Position numbers and translations under genes: made by a program
Notes under the pieces: model-generated
The model's input: the letters and a program-made list of their open reading frames with translations, nothing else
Databases searched by the model: none
Told to the model about the DNA's origin: nothing
NCBI RefSeq assembly: GCF_900101095.1
Contig: NZ_FNFM01000004.1
Span: 1-64,000 of the forward strand
Direction of reading: 5' to 3'
Source of the DNA: Actinopolyspora mzabensis
Lineage (GTDB): Bacteria > Actinomycetota > Actinomycetes > Mycobacteriales > Pseudonocardiaceae
DNA: 64,000 nt
Shown: positions 44,600 through 54,311 of the stretch, piece after piece
How positions within the stretch are numbered: the stretch's first letter is position 1
Layout of the letters: each line of letters begins with the position of its first letter

Positions 44600-47500
44600 T
44601 CAGTCGCCGCCGGGGCCCTCCTCTAGGTCACCTTCCACCTGCAGGTAGACCTCACGCAGTCCCCGCAGCGTTTCGGGGTCCGGCTCCGCCCACAGTTCGC
44701 GGTCGGCAGCCTCCAGCAGCCGTTCGGCGATCCCGTGCAGTGCCCACGGGTTCGACTCGGTGAGGAACTTCTGGTTCTGCTCGTCGAAGACGTAGGTCTC
44801 GGCGAGCTTCTCGTACATCCAGTCGCCGACCACTCCGGTGGTCGCGTCGTAGCCGAACAGGTAGTCCACTGTGGCCGCGAGCTCGAAGGCACCCTTGTAG
44901 CCGTGCTGGCGCATCGCCGAGACCCAGCGGGGGTTGACCACACGGGAGCGGAACACCCGCGAGGTCTCCTCGTGCAGCGACCGCGTCTTGATCGAGTCCG
45001 GCCGCGAGCTGTCCCCGATGTAGGCGGCGGGAGACTCGCCGGTCAGCGCCCGCACCGTGGCCACCATCCCACCGTGGTATTGGAAGTAGTCGTCCGAGTC
45101 GGCGATGTCGTGCTCGCGCGTGTCGGTGTTCTTGGCCGCCACCGAGATCCTGCGGTAGGCGGTCTCCATGTCCGACCTCGCCTCGACACCGTCCAGCTCG
45201 CGACCGTAGGCGAAACCACCCCAGACCGTGTACACCTCCGCGAGATCCGAGTCGTCGCGCCAGTTGCGGCTGTCGATCAGCGACAGCATCCCAGCACCGT
45301 AGGCGCCCGGCTTCGAGCCGAAGATGCGCATCGTCGCGCGACGCTCGTCGCCGTGTTCGGCGACATCGGCCCTGGTGTGCGCCCGAACGTGGTTCCACTC
45401 GTCGGGCTCGTCCAGTTCCGCGACCATCCGGAAGGCGTCGTCGAGCAGGTTGACCACGTGCGGGAAGGCGTCCCGGAAGAATCCGCTGATCCGCACCGTG
45501 ACGTCCACCCGCGGGCGCTCGAGCTCGTCGAGCGGAATCGTCTCCAACCCGTTCACCCGGCGCGAGGAGTCGTCCCAGGTGGGACGGACACCGATCAGCG
45601 CGAGTACCTCGGCGATGTCGTCACCGGAAGTGCGCATCGCACTGGTACCCCACACCGACAATCCCACTGAGCCGGGCCATCCCCCGTTGTCCTCGCGGTA
45701 GCGCTGCAGCAGCGACTCCGCGATGGCGTAACCGGTGTCCCAGGCCAGCCTGCTGGGGATGCCCTTCGGGTCCACCGAGTAGAAGTTCCTGCCGGTGGGC
45801 AGCACGTTGACCAGGCCGCGCAACGGGGAGCCGCTCGGCCCGGACGGGATGTAGCCGCCGTTCAGCGCGTGCAGTGTCGAGCCCATCTCGTCGGTGGTGG
45901 CCGCGAGTCGGGGGACGATCTCCGTGGCGGCGAACCGCAACACCTCGGGAACCCGTTCCGGAACCTCGCCCAGCACCGCGCGGCAGACTTCCTCGGCCTT
46001 CTCACCCCGCCAGCCGTGCTCCTCCATGGCCGTCACCAGCGAGTGTGCCCGCTCTTCGACGTCGTCCACCCGTTCCCGGGCCTCCGAACCGTCCTCGGCG
46101 AGTCCCAGCGCCTCTCGCAGTCCCGGCACCGCGGCCTGCTGACCACCCCACATCTGCCGCGCCCGCAGCATCGCCAGTACCAGGCCGACCCGGGCCTCCC
46201 CGGCGGGAGGATCCCCGAACACGTGCAGCCCCTCCCGGATCTGGGCGTCCTTCACCTCGCACAGCCAACCGTCGACCTGCATCAGCATGTCGTCGAACTC
46301 GGCGTCGTGCGGGCGCTCCGCCAAGCCCAGGTCGTGATCCAGCTTGGCGGCCTGCATCAGCGTCCAGATCTGGCTGCGGATGGCGGGCAGCTTGGCCGGG
46401 TCCATCGCCGTGATGTTGGCGTGCTCGTCGAGCAGCTGTTCCAGCCGCGCGATGTCGCCGTAGCTCTCGGCACGGGCCATGGGAGGAACCAGGTGGTCCA
46501 CCAGGGTGGCGTGCACCCGGCGCTTGGCCTGCGTTCCCTCACCGGGGTCGTTGACCAGGAAGGGGTAGATCAGCGGCAGATCGGCGATCGCCGCGTCCGT
46601 GGCGCAGGCCGCCGACATGCCCGCGGTCTTGCCCGGGAGCCATTCCAGATTGCCGTGCTTGCCCAGGTGCACCAAGGCGTGCGCGTCGAAGTCGTCGACC
46701 AGCCAGCGGTAGGCGGCCAGATAGTGGTGACTCGGGGGCAGGTCCGGATCGTGGTAGATCGCGATCGGGTTCTCCCCGAAGCCACGTGGTGGCTGGATCA
46801 TCAGCACGACATTGCCCGCCCTGATGGCGGCGAGCACGATTTCGCCCTCGGGGTCCTGCGAGTAGTCCACGAACAGCTCACCGGGCGGCGGCCCCCAGTG
46901 TTGTTCGATGTCGGCGCGCAACTGTTCGGGTAGCGAGTCGAACCACTGCCGGTACCGCCCGACGGGGATACGTACCGGGTTGCCGGCCAGCTGTTCCTCG
47001 CTCAGCCAGTCGCGGTCCTGTCCGCCTGCCGCGATCAGCGCGTGGATCAGCGCGTCACCGTCCTGCGCCTCGACACCGGGCAGCGCGTCCGGGCCCTCCG
47101 CCGGACCGATGTCGTAGCCCTGCTCGTGCAACGATCGCAGCATCCGTACCGCGGACACCGGAGTGTCCAGCCCCACGGCGTTGCCGACCCTGGCGTGTTT
47201 GGTGGGGTAGGCCGAGAGCATCAACGCAAGGCGCTTGCGTTCGGCGGGGATGTGTCCCAGCCTCCCGTGCCGAACCGCGATCCCCGCGACGCGCGCCGCG
47301 CGTTCGCTGTCGGCGACGTAGACCGGCAGTCCTTCCGAGTCGTTCTCCTTGAACGAGAACGGTACCGTTATCAGCCTGCCGTCGAACTCCGGAACCGCGA
47401 CCTGGGTGGCCATGTCCAACGGGGACAGTCCCTCGTCGTTCTCCTCCCAAGCGGCGCGGCTGCTGGTCAGGCACAGGCCCTGCAGGATCGGGATGTCCAG

Positions 47501-48214
47501 TTGCGCCAGTGCGCCGACGTCCCACGCCTCGTCGTCACCACCGGCGGTGGCCACCGCGGGCTTGCTGCCCCCCGCGGCGAGCACAGTGACCACCAGGGCG
47601 TCCGCGCCGCGCAGCGTTTCGAGCAGTTCCGGGTCGGGGGTGCGCAGCGAGGCGCAGAACAGCGGCATCGCCTGTCCGCCGGCGTTCTCGATCGCGTCGC
47701 AGAGGGTGTGGGCGAACGCGGTGTTGCCCGCCATGTGGTGCGCCCGGTAGTACAGCACCGCCACGGTGGGACCCTCCAGCCGCCCGGGCGTGCGCTCCAG
47801 CCTGCCCCAGGTGGGAGTTTCCTCCGGTGGGGCGAAGCCGTGGCCGGTCAGCAGCACGGTGTCGGAGAGGAAGTGGAACAGCTGGGTCAGGTTCTCCGGT
47901 CCACCGTGGGCCAGGTAGGCGTGCGCCTCGGCGCACACTCCGCCCGGGACCGTCGAGCATTCCATGAGCTCGGCGTCCGGTTGTTGTTCACCGCCGAGTA
48001 CGACCACCGGGCGTGGCCCCTGCAGCAGGACGTCGAGTCCTTCCTCCCACGCCCTGCGGCCGCCGAGCAGCCGCACCACGACGAGGTCGGTCCCGTCGAG
48101 CAGACCGGGGAGATCGTCCGCACCGACCCGGGCGGGGTTGGCGAGCCGGTAGTCGGCGCCGCTGGCCCGTGCGCTGAGCAGGTCGGTGTCGGAAGTGGAC
48201 AGCAGCAGGATCAT
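44600..48214 (-). CDS. cobN: Cobaltochelatase large subunit CobN
   Basis: 1204 residues, the usual length of CobN. It binds hydrogenobyrinic acid a,c-diamide and inserts Co2+ with energy from the ChlI/ChlD-type partner encoded at 32822. Family signatures include YPTKHARVGNAVGLDTPVS, FLVNDPGEGTQAKRRVHATL, LVHLGKHGNLEWLPGK, VGLSVWGTSAMRTSGDDIAE and MKIFGSKPG-like RIFGSKPGAYGAG. The start ATG 48214 opens ILLLSTSDTDLLSARASG, the N-terminal pattern of the family. It is monocistronic and preceded by a cobalamin riboswitch on the same strand. It is the only CobN in the window. Confidence 0.97.
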   Translation of the reverse strand: MILLLSTSDTDLLSARASGADYRLANPARVGADDLPGLLDGTDLVVVRLLGGRRAWEEGLDVLLQGPRPVVVLGGEQQPDAELMECSTVPGGVCAEAHAYLAHGGPENLTQLFHFLSDTVLLTGHGFAPPEETPTWGRLERTPGRLEGPTVAVLYYRAHHMAGNTAFAHTLCDAIENAGGQAMPLFCASLRTPDPELLETLRGADALVVTVLAAGGSKPAVATAGGDDEAWDVGALAQLDIPILQGLCLTSSRAAWEENDEGLSPLDMATQVAVPEFDGRLITVPFSFKENDSEGLPVYVADSERAARVAGIAVRHGRLGHIPAERKRLALMLSAYPTKHARVGNAVGLDTPVSAVRMLRSLHEQGYDIGPAEGPDALPGVEAQDGDALIHALIAAGGQDRDWLSEEQLAGNPVRIPVGRYRQWFDSLPEQLRADIEQHWGPPPGELFVDYSQDPEGEIVLAAIRAGNVVLMIQPPRGFGENPIAIYHDPDLPPSHHYLAAYRWLVDDFDAHALVHLGKHGNLEWLPGKTAGMSAACATDAAIADLPLIYPFLVNDPGEGTQAKRRVHATLVDHLVPPMARAESYGDIARLEQLLDEHANITAMDPAKLPAIRSQIWTLMQAAKLDHDLGLAERPHDAEFDDMLMQVDGWLCEVKDAQIREGLHVFGDPPAGEARVGLVLAMLRARQMWGGQQAAVPGLREALGLAEDGSEARERVDDVEERAHSLVTAMEEHGWRGEKAEEVCRAVLGEVPERVPEVLRFAATEIVPRLAATTDEMGSTLHALNGGYIPSGPSGSPLRGLVNVLPTGRNFYSVDPKGIPSRLAWDTGYAIAESLLQRYREDNGGWPGSVGLSVWGTSAMRTSGDDIAEVLALIGVRPTWDDSSRRVNGLETIPLDELERPRVDVTVRISGFFRDAFPHVVNLLDDAFRMVAELDEPDEWNHVRAHTRADVAEHGDERRATMRIFGSKPGAYGAGMLSLIDSRNWRDDSDLAEVYTVWGGFAYGRELDGVEARSDMETAYRRISVAAKNTDTREHDIADSDDYFQYHGGMVATVRALTGESPAAYIGDSSRPDSIKTRSLHEETSRVFRSRVVNPRWVSAMRQHGYKGAFELAATVDYLFGYDATTGVVGDWMYEKLAETYVFDEQNQKFLTESNPWALHGIAERLLEAADRELWAEPDPETLRGLREVYLQVEGDLEEGPGGD

Positions 48215-48329
48215 GCGATTGGCTCCTCGGCGTCGAGAACCGGGGGGACCGACCAGGACAGGACGCGCGATGCACGCGCGTTCGAACGGCGCATCAGTAA
48301 CCTTCCCAGGGGTCCTCGCCCCTTTTCAG

Positions 48330-48482
48330 TGGCGGCGGTGGTCGGAGTCTCCTGGCTGCCGGATCATCGCTCGCTCCGGTCTTCCCATCTCCACGAGACA
48401 GTGACCGTCTACGGAGTTCGCTCCTCGGTGACAGTGGCGGGACCGCGCCGGACTCGCACCGGCTTCCTCCGTGATCCACCGC
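48330..48482 (-). promoter_or_regulatory. Cobalamin riboswitch upstream of cobN
   Basis: On the minus strand the aptamer core reads GGAAGCCGGTGCGAGTCCGG (starting near 48467), then GCGGTCCCGCCACTGTCACC (B12 box, 48425-48447), a variable arm, and GGCAGCCAGGAGACTC near 48343-48360. A GGGG/CCCC hairpin (minus strand, about 48308-48323) lies between aptamer and start codon and may be part of the switch. cobN would be repressed when cobalamin is plentiful. Exact ends are estimates. Confidence 0.92.
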
Positions 48483-48593
48483 AGATACGCGCTCCAGTTT
48501 CGGGAACGTGCGGATCCCTCGTCAAGCTGCGGGCACACCCCGGCCCGCCATCGTGTCGCGGCGCACAGTGGTGCGGCCCGTAACATCGCCGGA

Positions 48594-49985
48594 GTGTCCG
48601 AGTACTACAGCGCCGACCGCGACAGAGCCGACGCGTGCCCTGGTGCGCTCCGGGTTCATCAGGCCGCGGACGGTGGGCTGGCGCGGGTCCGGGTTCCCGG
48701 TGGTCGACTGGAGCTCCGGCAGCTGCGCGCCCTGACGAAGGCCGCCGTCGAGTTGGGAAACTCCACGGTAGAGCTGACCTCGCGTGCGAACCTGCAGCTG
48801 CGCGGTGTCGAAGCTCCCGACGAGCTGGGACGACTGTTGGCCGAAGTCGGTCTGCTGCCTTCGCTGACCCACGAGCGGGTGCGCAACATCATCGCCGCTC
48901 CCTACGCGGGACTCGACGGTCGTGGCCGACTGGGCTCGGTGCGTTGGCTCGCCGCGGAGCTCGACGCCCTGCTGTGCGCCGAGCCCGCGCTGGCCGAACT
49001 CTCCGGCAGGTTCCTGTTCACCGTCGACGACGGCAGCGGTGATCTGGCGCGGTTGCGCGCCGACGTGGGGTTGCTGCCGGTGTCCTCCGACAGCGTCGCC
49101 GTGCTGCTGGCGGGGAGGGATTCGGGAGTGCGCGTCCCGCCCGGTGCGGCGCCCGCCGCCGCGGTCACGGCGGCGTGCGAGTTCCTCGCCACGCGGGAAC
49201 GGCACGGTGCCACGGCGTGGCGAGTGGCCGAGTTGGACACGCTGGATGAGTTGATCGACGCGCTTCGTGATCGTGCGGGGCAGTGCTCGGGATCCGTTGC
49301 CGATGTCACATCGCGGTGGTCCGTCTCGTTCGCCGAATGGCCGAAATCCCAGGAAAGGCCCACTGTCGGTGAGCTGACTCGCTCCGAGGGGCGGGTGGCC
49401 CTGGGTGTGGGAGCGCCGCTGGGGCGCTTGTCCCCGGCGCAGCTGCGTTGCATCATACGAGCGGCCGAAGCCGCGTCGGGTACGGTCCGACTGACGCCCT
49501 GGCGGACGGTGGTCGTCCCCGGCGTCGCCGAAGAGGAGTGTTCGACGTGGCTCTCCGCACTGCACTCGTGCGGTCTGATCGTCGAAACAGCCTCGCCGTT
49601 CAACGGCGCGACCGCCTGTGCGGGGGAACCCGGCTGCGCGAAGTCCCTGGCAGACGTCCACCGGGACGCCGCGCGTGGGCTGGCCTACGCCGAGGCGGTG
49701 GACGACGGAGGCACCGACGCCGGTGTCCTGCCGGTGCACTGGGCCGGTTGCTCGCGCCGCTGCGGGCTTCCGCGTGGTCCGGTGGTGGAAGTACTGGCGA
49801 GCCCCTCCGGCTACCGGGTCAGTTCCACCGCGGAGTCCGGGACCGACACCTGGGCCACGGCGGCGGGGACGGAGGAGGTGGCCGAGGCCGTCCGGCGTGC
49901 CCGACACGTCGGGCCGAGCACCCTCGAGCCCGGGAACGGACACGAGGACGACCAGCAGGAAACGGGTGACGAGGACAACCGGTGA
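48594..49985 (+). CDS. cobG: Precorrin-3B synthase
   Basis: 463-residue sulfite/nitrite-reductase-like Fe-S protein that uses molecular oxygen to hydroxylate precorrin-3A at C20 with lactone formation, the hallmark of the aerobic route. It has two ferredoxin-like half domains ([24 protein letters not shown]) and four cluster cysteines in CAGEPGCAK and [14 protein letters not shown] 48594 begins 7 bases after a -10-like TAACAT (48581-48586), suggesting a leaderless mRNA. The 35-residue C-terminal tail is acidic ([16 protein letters not shown]). It overlaps cobH by GTGA and heads the cobG-cobH-cobIJ unit. Confidence 0.93.
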   Translation: MSEYYSADRDRADACPGALRVHQAADGGLARVRVPGGRLELRQLRALTKAAVELGNSTVELTSRANLQLRGVEAPDELGRLLAEVGLLPSLTHERVRNIIAAPYAGLDGRGRLGSVRWLAAELDALLCAEPALAELSGRFLFTVDDGSGDLARLRADVGLLPVSSDSVAVLLAGRDSGVRVPPGAAPAAAVTAACEFLATRERHGATAWRVAELDTLDELIDALRDRAGQCSGSVADVTSRWSVSFAEWPKSQERPTVGELTRSEGRVALGVGAPLGRLSPAQLRCIIRAAEAASGTVRLTPWRTVVVPGVAEEECSTWLSALHSCGLIVETASPFNGATACAGEPGCAKSLADVHRDAARGLAYAEAVDDGGTDAGVLPVHWAGCSRRCGLPRGPVVEVLASPSGYRVSSTAESGTDTWATAAGTEEVAEAVRRARHVGPSTLEPGNGHEDDQQETGDEDNR

Positions 49986-50608
49986 TCGAATACATCCGGG
50001 ACGGCAAGGAGATCTACCGGCGCTCCTTCGCGACGATCCGCGCCGAAGCCGGGCTCGACGAGCTGCCGTCGGACGTCGCCGGTGTGGCCGTGCGCATGAT
50101 CCACGCCTGCGGCATGGTCGACCTCGTCGACGATCTCGCCTTCTCGTCCGGAGTGGTCGGTGCCGCGCGCGAGGCGCTGGCCGCCGGTGCTCCGGTGTTG
50201 TGCGACGCGGAAATGGTGGCCGCGGGGGTGACGCGACGCAGGCTGCCCGCCGCCAACGAGATCCTGTGCACCCTGTCCGACCCGCGGGTCCCGGGCCTTG
50301 CCCGTCAGCTGGAAACCACCCGCAGCGCGGCAGCCATGGAGCTGTGGCGCGGCAGGCTCGACGGAGCCGTGGTCGCGATCGGCAACGCTCCCACCTGCCT
50401 GTTCCGATTGCTGGAGCTGATCGAGGAGGGCGCGGGAACACCGGCGGCGGTCCTGGGGATTCCGGTCGGGTTCATCGGTGCGGTCGAGTCCAAACAGGCG
50501 CTGGAGGAGCACCCCGGCTGCCCCGAGTACCTGGTGGTGCACGGCAGGCGCGGCGGTAGTGCGATGACGGTCGCCGCCATCAACGCGATCGCGAGCGAGG
50601 AAGAGTGA
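49982..50608 (+). CDS. cobH: Precorrin-8X methylmutase
   Basis: 208 residues. It moves the methyl group from C11 to C12 of precorrin-8X to give hydrogenobyrinic acid. Signatures: [38 protein letters not shown] with the catalytic His, [30 protein letters not shown] and [15 protein letters not shown]. Starts and stops overlap cobG and cobIJ by four bases each (GTGA), so translation of the three is coupled. Confidence 0.97.
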   Translation: MIEYIRDGKEIYRRSFATIRAEAGLDELPSDVAGVAVRMIHACGMVDLVDDLAFSSGVVGAAREALAAGAPVLCDAEMVAAGVTRRRLPAANEILCTLSDPRVPGLARQLETTRSAAAMELWRGRLDGAVVAIGNAPTCLFRLLELIEEGAGTPAAVLGIPVGFIGAVESKQALEEHPGCPEYLVVHGRRGGSAMTVAAINAIASEEE

Positions 50609-52149
50609 GCAGCCAACACAGCAACGACCCCGTGCCCGGCCGACTGTTCGGAGTGGGGCTGGGACCCGGTGATCCGGAACTGGTCACGGTCAAGGCGGCA
50701 CGTCTGATCGGTGCGGCCGACGTGGTCGCCTATCACAGCGCCAGGCACGGCAACAGCATCGCCCGTTCGGTGGCCGAGCCCTATCTGCGTGGTGACCAGA
50801 TCGAGGAGCCCCTGGTGTATCCCGTCACCACCGAGACCACCGATCACCCCGGGGGTTACCAGGGCGCGATCGACGAGTTCTACACCGAGATCGCGGGCAG
50901 GCTGGCCGCCCACCTCGCCGCGGGGCGCGACGTCGCGCTGCTGGGCGAAGGCGACCCGTTCTTCTACGGCTCCTACATGCACATGCACAAACGGCTCTCG
51001 GGTCGGTTCGACACCGAGGTCGTGCCGGGCGTCAACTCGGTCAGCGCCGCTTCGGCCGAACTGGGACGTCCCCTCGCCGAACGAGACGAGATCCTCACGG
51101 TGCTGCCCGGCACCCTGGAGCCGCACGCCCTGGCCGAGCGGTTGCGGGACACCGACGCCGCCGCTGTGCTCAAACTGGGACGGACCTTCGAGGGAGTGCG
51201 GGAGGCCTTCGAGAAGGCCGGCTGCCTCGACAGTGCCTACTACGTGGAACGTGCCAGCACAAGGCGCCAACGAGTCGAGAAGCTCGGCGACGTCGATCCC
51301 GAAAGCGTGCCCTACTTCTCACTGGCGCTGCTGCCCAGTCCGGTGGGGGAGGCCAGCGGCGCCACCGGGGCGAGCGAGGAAGTACGCAGCGGCACCGGTT
51401 CGGGGCCGGGCGGTCTGAGCGTGGTCGGACTGGGGCCTGCTGGTCGGGAGTGGACGACTCCCGAGGCGCAGGCGGCGCTCGGCGCCGCCGACGATCTCGT
51501 GGGCTACGGTCCCTACCTCGACCGGATTCCGAGCAATCCGCGTCAACGCAAGCACCCCTCGGACAATCGGGTCGAAGCCGAGCGGGCCGCGGCGGCTCTG
51601 GAACTCGCCGCCACCGGACGCGAGGTCGTCGTGGTCTCGTCCGGCGATCCGGGTGTCTTCGCCATGGCGAGCGCGGTGCTGGAAGCGGCCACCGATCCGG
51701 CCTACGAACACGTGAACGTCCGCGTGCTCCCAGGCCTCACCGCTGCGCAGGCGGTGGCCAGCAGAGCGGGAGCGCCGCTCGGCCACGACTACTGCGTGCT
51801 CTCGCTGTCCGATCGCCTCAAGCCGTGGAGCGTCATCGAACAGCGGCTGGAGGCCGCCGCGAGTGCCGATCTCGCGATGGCCGTCTACAACCCGGCCTCC
51901 GCGAGCAGACGTTGGCAGGTCGGTGCGGCCCGCGACACCCTGCTCCGGCACCGTGCTCCCGAGACACCGGTGGTGATCGGCAGGGACATCGGAGGTGCGG
52001 AGGAGGACGTTCGGATCGTCCGGCTCGACGAGCTGGATCCGGAACAGGTCGACATGCGGTGTCTGTTGCTGGTCGGCTCCTCCACCAGCAGGGTAGTCGA
52101 GCGTTCGGACGGTGCGACCGTGTTCACCCCACGCCGTTACCCGGCATGA
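50605..52149 (+). CDS. cobIJ: Fused CobI-CobJ: precorrin-2 C20- and precorrin-3B C17-methyltransferase
   Basis: 514-residue fusion of two tetrapyrrole methylases, as I recall for the mycobacterial CobI (Rv2066). Domain 1 (about 12-245) is Cob[53 protein letters not shown] Gly/Ser-rich linker ([20 protein letters not shown]) leads to domain 2 (about 272-510), Cob[44 protein letters not shown], and [12 protein letters not shown]. CobI adds the C20 methyl; CobJ methylates C17 with ring contraction. Last of the cobGHIJ unit; its 3' end overlaps cobK on the other strand by 13 bases. Confidence 0.96.
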   Translation: MSSQHSNDPVPGRLFGVGLGPGDPELVTVKAARLIGAADVVAYHSARHGNSIARSVAEPYLRGDQIEEPLVYPVTTETTDHPGGYQGAIDEFYTEIAGRLAAHLAAGRDVALLGEGDPFFYGSYMHMHKRLSGRFDTEVVPGVNSVSAASAELGRPLAERDEILTVLPGTLEPHALAERLRDTDAAAVLKLGRTFEGVREAFEKAGCLDSAYYVERASTRRQRVEKLGDVDPESVPYFSLALLPSPVGEASGATGASEEVRSGTGSGPGGLSVVGLGPAGREWTTPEAQAALGAADDLVGYGPYLDRIPSNPRQRKHPSDNRVEAERAAAALELAATGREVVVVSSGDPGVFAMASAVLEAATDPAYEHVNVRVLPGLTAAQAVASRAGAPLGHDYCVLSLSDRLKPWSVIEQRLEAAASADLAMAVYNPASASRRWQVGAARDTLLRHRAPETPVVIGRDIGGAEEDVRIVRLDELDPEQVDMRCLLLVGSSTSRVVERSDGATVFTPRRYPA

Positions 52150-52886
52150 GAACCGCGTTCCCGGAACCAGGTGAGTGCCTCCGCCACCGTGTGCACCACC
52201 GGTGCGGGCGGGAGGTCCGGCTGTCGCACGAGTACCACCGGCAGTCCCAGCCTTCGTGCGGCGTCCAGCTTCCCCTCGGTCATGCTGCCTCCGCTGTTCT
52301 TGCTCACGATTACCTCTATCCGGTGAGTTCGGAGCAGCTCCAACTCGGCGGCGGTGTCGAACGGTCCCCTGGCGGTAAGCGTGGTCATGTTCGGGGGAAG
52401 TGGTTGTTCGGGCTCCTCGACGGTGCGCACCAGGAACCAGATGTCCCGTGCGGCGGCGAAGCACCCCAGTTCCTGGCGCCCGGTGGTCAACAGCACGCGC
52501 CGCCCGAGCTCGCCGACCTTTTCGGCGGCCTCGGCCAGCGAGTCCACCTGGTGCCACTCGTCGGCCGGCCCCGGAGACCACGCCCTTCTCCGCAGCACCA
52601 GCAGTTCGGTTCCCGTGGTTTCGGTGGCCGATACCGCGTTCTCGGTCATCCGCGTGGCGAAGGGGTGGGTGGCGTCCACCACGGTCCCGATCCGTTCCGC
52701 GCGGAGATACTCGGCCAGTCCTTCCCGGCCGCCGAACCCGCCGATCCGGACCTCACCGACGGGCAGTTTCGGTTCGCGAACCCGGCCCGCGAGCGAGGAA
52801 ACCACCGAAATTCCCAGCTGAGCGAGCTTTTCGGCCAGTCGCCTACCCTCGCCGGTGCCGCCCAGCACGAGGACACGCGGACTCAT
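52137..52886 (-). CDS. cobK: Precorrin-6A reductase
   Basis: 249-residue NADPH-dependent reductase that reduces the macrocycle of precorrin-6A to 6B. It opens RVLVLGGTGEGRRLAEKLAQ; VVDATHPFATRMTENAVSA holds the conserved H-P-F-A motif; VSKNSGGSMTEGKLDAARRL is the C-terminal substrate-binding signature. Full length for the family. It is transcribed away from cbiD, with a 228-base region between that contains a strong hairpin, and its tail overlaps the converging cobIJ by 13 bases. Confidence 0.95.
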   Translation of the reverse strand: MSPRVLVLGGTGEGRRLAEKLAQLGISVVSSLAGRVREPKLPVGEVRIGGFGGREGLAEYLRAERIGTVVDATHPFATRMTENAVSATETTGTELLVLRRRAWSPGPADEWHQVDSLAEAAEKVGELGRRVLLTTGRQELGCFAAARDIWFLVRTVEEPEQPLPPNMTTLTARGPFDTAAELELLRTHRIEVIVSKNSGGSMTEGKLDAARRLGLPVVLVRQPDLPPAPVVHTVAEALTWFRERGSHAG

Positions 52887-53021
52887 CGTTACCCCTCAAA
52901 TCGAGTGCGGACCTCCGGTGGCGCCCCCGCGCTGGGGCCCGGAACATCGGTGGGACCGCGGTCTTCCGGGTTCCCGACGCGGACGGGCCGGACCGGTCGT
53001 AAGGTCGAGCTCGTCGCCGGT

Positions 53022-53067
53022 GAGCTCGGGCCGCCGAAAATCCCTGGTGCCTTCGGCGGCCGGGCTC
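53022..53067 (+). promoter_or_regulatory. Strong hairpin in the cbiD leader
   Basis: GGCCGCCGAA (53029-53038) pairs with TTCGGCGGCC (53052-53061), 10 bp, extended by GAGC (53022-53025) with GCTC (53064-53067). It lies 48 bases before GTG 53115 in the cobK-cbiD divergent region. It could be a leader element of cbiD or a terminator-like attenuator. It does not show the conserved cobalamin-aptamer core. Confidence 0.5.
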
Positions 53068-53114
53068 GGTGACCGTGAACTCCGCAGTCAGGACGACCAA
53101 TCGAACCCGTTGGA

Positions 53115-54230
53115 GTGCATTCTGCCGTGGCGAACGAAAGCGTCGAGCAGTCGGGTGGGCTCCGGTACGGCTGGACCACCGGGGCCTGCGCCCTGGCCGC
53201 CACCACAGCCGCTTACACGGCGTTGCTCACGGGTGACTTCCCGGATCCCGTACCGGTGCGGTTGCCAAAGGGGCACTGCCCGTCCTTCGCGCTCACCCGC
53301 GAGAGCTCCGGCCCGGGCTGGGCGTTCGCGGGAGTGGTCAAGGACGCCGGGGACGATCCGGACGTCACCCACGGTGCCGTCGTGCGTTCCCGTGTCACCC
53401 GTGGCGAGCAGGGCAGCGGGGTTACCTTCCGCGCGGGAGCCGGTGTCGGCACCGTCACCAAGCCCGGCCTGCCGCTGGCCGTCGGTGAGCCCGCGATCAA
53501 CCCCGTTCCCCGCAGGTTGATCACCGAAGCGGTCACCGAGCTCGCCGGGAGACACGGAGACTCCGGGGACGTGGTGATCGAGATCTCGGTCGAGGACGGC
53601 GCGGAGCTGGCCGGACACACCTGGAATCCGAGGCTGGGGATCACGGGTGGCCTGTCGATCCTGGGCACCACGGGAGTGGTGATCCCGTACTCGTGCTCGG
53701 CGTGGATAGACAGCATTCGGCGGGGGGTGGACGTGGCCCGTGCCGAGGGGCTCGAACACGTGGCGGGCTGCACCGGCAGCACGTCGGAGCGCACGGTCGT
53801 CGAGCTCCACGGGCTCGCCGACGAGGCGCTGCTCGACATGGGCGACTTCGCGGGAGCGGTGCTGAAGTACCTGCGCAGACACCCGGTGGCCCGGCTCACG
53901 ATCGCGGGCGGCATCGGCAAAATGGCGAAGCTCGCCGACGGCCACCTGGATCTGCACTCCAAGCGTTCCCAGGTCAACTTCGCGCAGCTGTCCCGGCTGG
54001 TGCGGCAGGAGGGCGGCAGCGCGGAGCTGGCCGAACGCGTGAGCGGTGCCAACACCGCTCTCGACGCGCTCCAGGGGAGCCTCGCCGAGGATTTCCCGCT
54101 GGGGGACGTCGTCGCTCGTCACGCACGCGAAGTGGCCCTGGAAACGCTGCGCGGATCAGCCGTGGAGGTCGAGGTGATCGTGATCGACCGGGGTGGCGGA
54201 ATAGTGGGACGTACTTCTCCGAGGTTCTGA
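53115..54230 (+). CDS. cbiD: CbiD: cobalt-precorrin-5B C1-methyltransferase family
   Basis: 371 residues. CbiD performs C1 methylation in the anaerobic route, the step done by the unrelated CobF in the classical aerobic route; no CobF is in this window. Signatures: LRYGWTTGACALAATTAAYTAL at the start, PINPVPRRLI, WNPRLGITGGLSILGTTG, GLEHVAGCTGSTSER and KLADGHLDLHSKRSQV. GTG 53115 overlaps GGAG; GTG 53127 (MANESVEQSG) is 11 bases after it and equally possible. It faces cobM/cobL at its 3' end. A strong hairpin lies just upstream. Confidence 0.94.
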   Translation: MHSAVANESVEQSGGLRYGWTTGACALAATTAAYTALLTGDFPDPVPVRLPKGHCPSFALTRESSGPGWAFAGVVKDAGDDPDVTHGAVVRSRVTRGEQGSGVTFRAGAGVGTVTKPGLPLAVGEPAINPVPRRLITEAVTELAGRHGDSGDVVIEISVEDGAELAGHTWNPRLGITGGLSILGTTGVVIPYSCSAWIDSIRRGVDVARAEGLEHVAGCTGSTSERTVVELHGLADEALLDMGDFAGAVLKYLRRHPVARLTIAGGIGKMAKLADGHLDLHSKRSQVNFAQLSRLVRQEGGSAELAERVSGANTALDALQGSLAEDFPLGDVVARHAREVALETLRGSAVEVEVIVIDRGGGIVGRTSPRF

Positions 54231-54311
54231 CGGGAGTTCGCCCCCCGACACCGCCCGACGAATCGACGTCCGGCCTCCACGGCGAGGCCCCCACACCTCA
54301 TGCACGGGTGA

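Noticed and set aside
52887-53114. Possible cobalamin riboswitch before cbiD
   Set aside because: Only the GCAGTCAGGACGACC stretch fits; the CCCGCCACTG box and the conserved internal loop are missing. Kept as a finding about the hairpin only.
53115-54230. Calling the C1-methyltransferase CobF
   Set aside because: The protein has clear CbiD signatures and no tetrapyrrole-methylase (GxGPG) motif, so it cannot be CobF.
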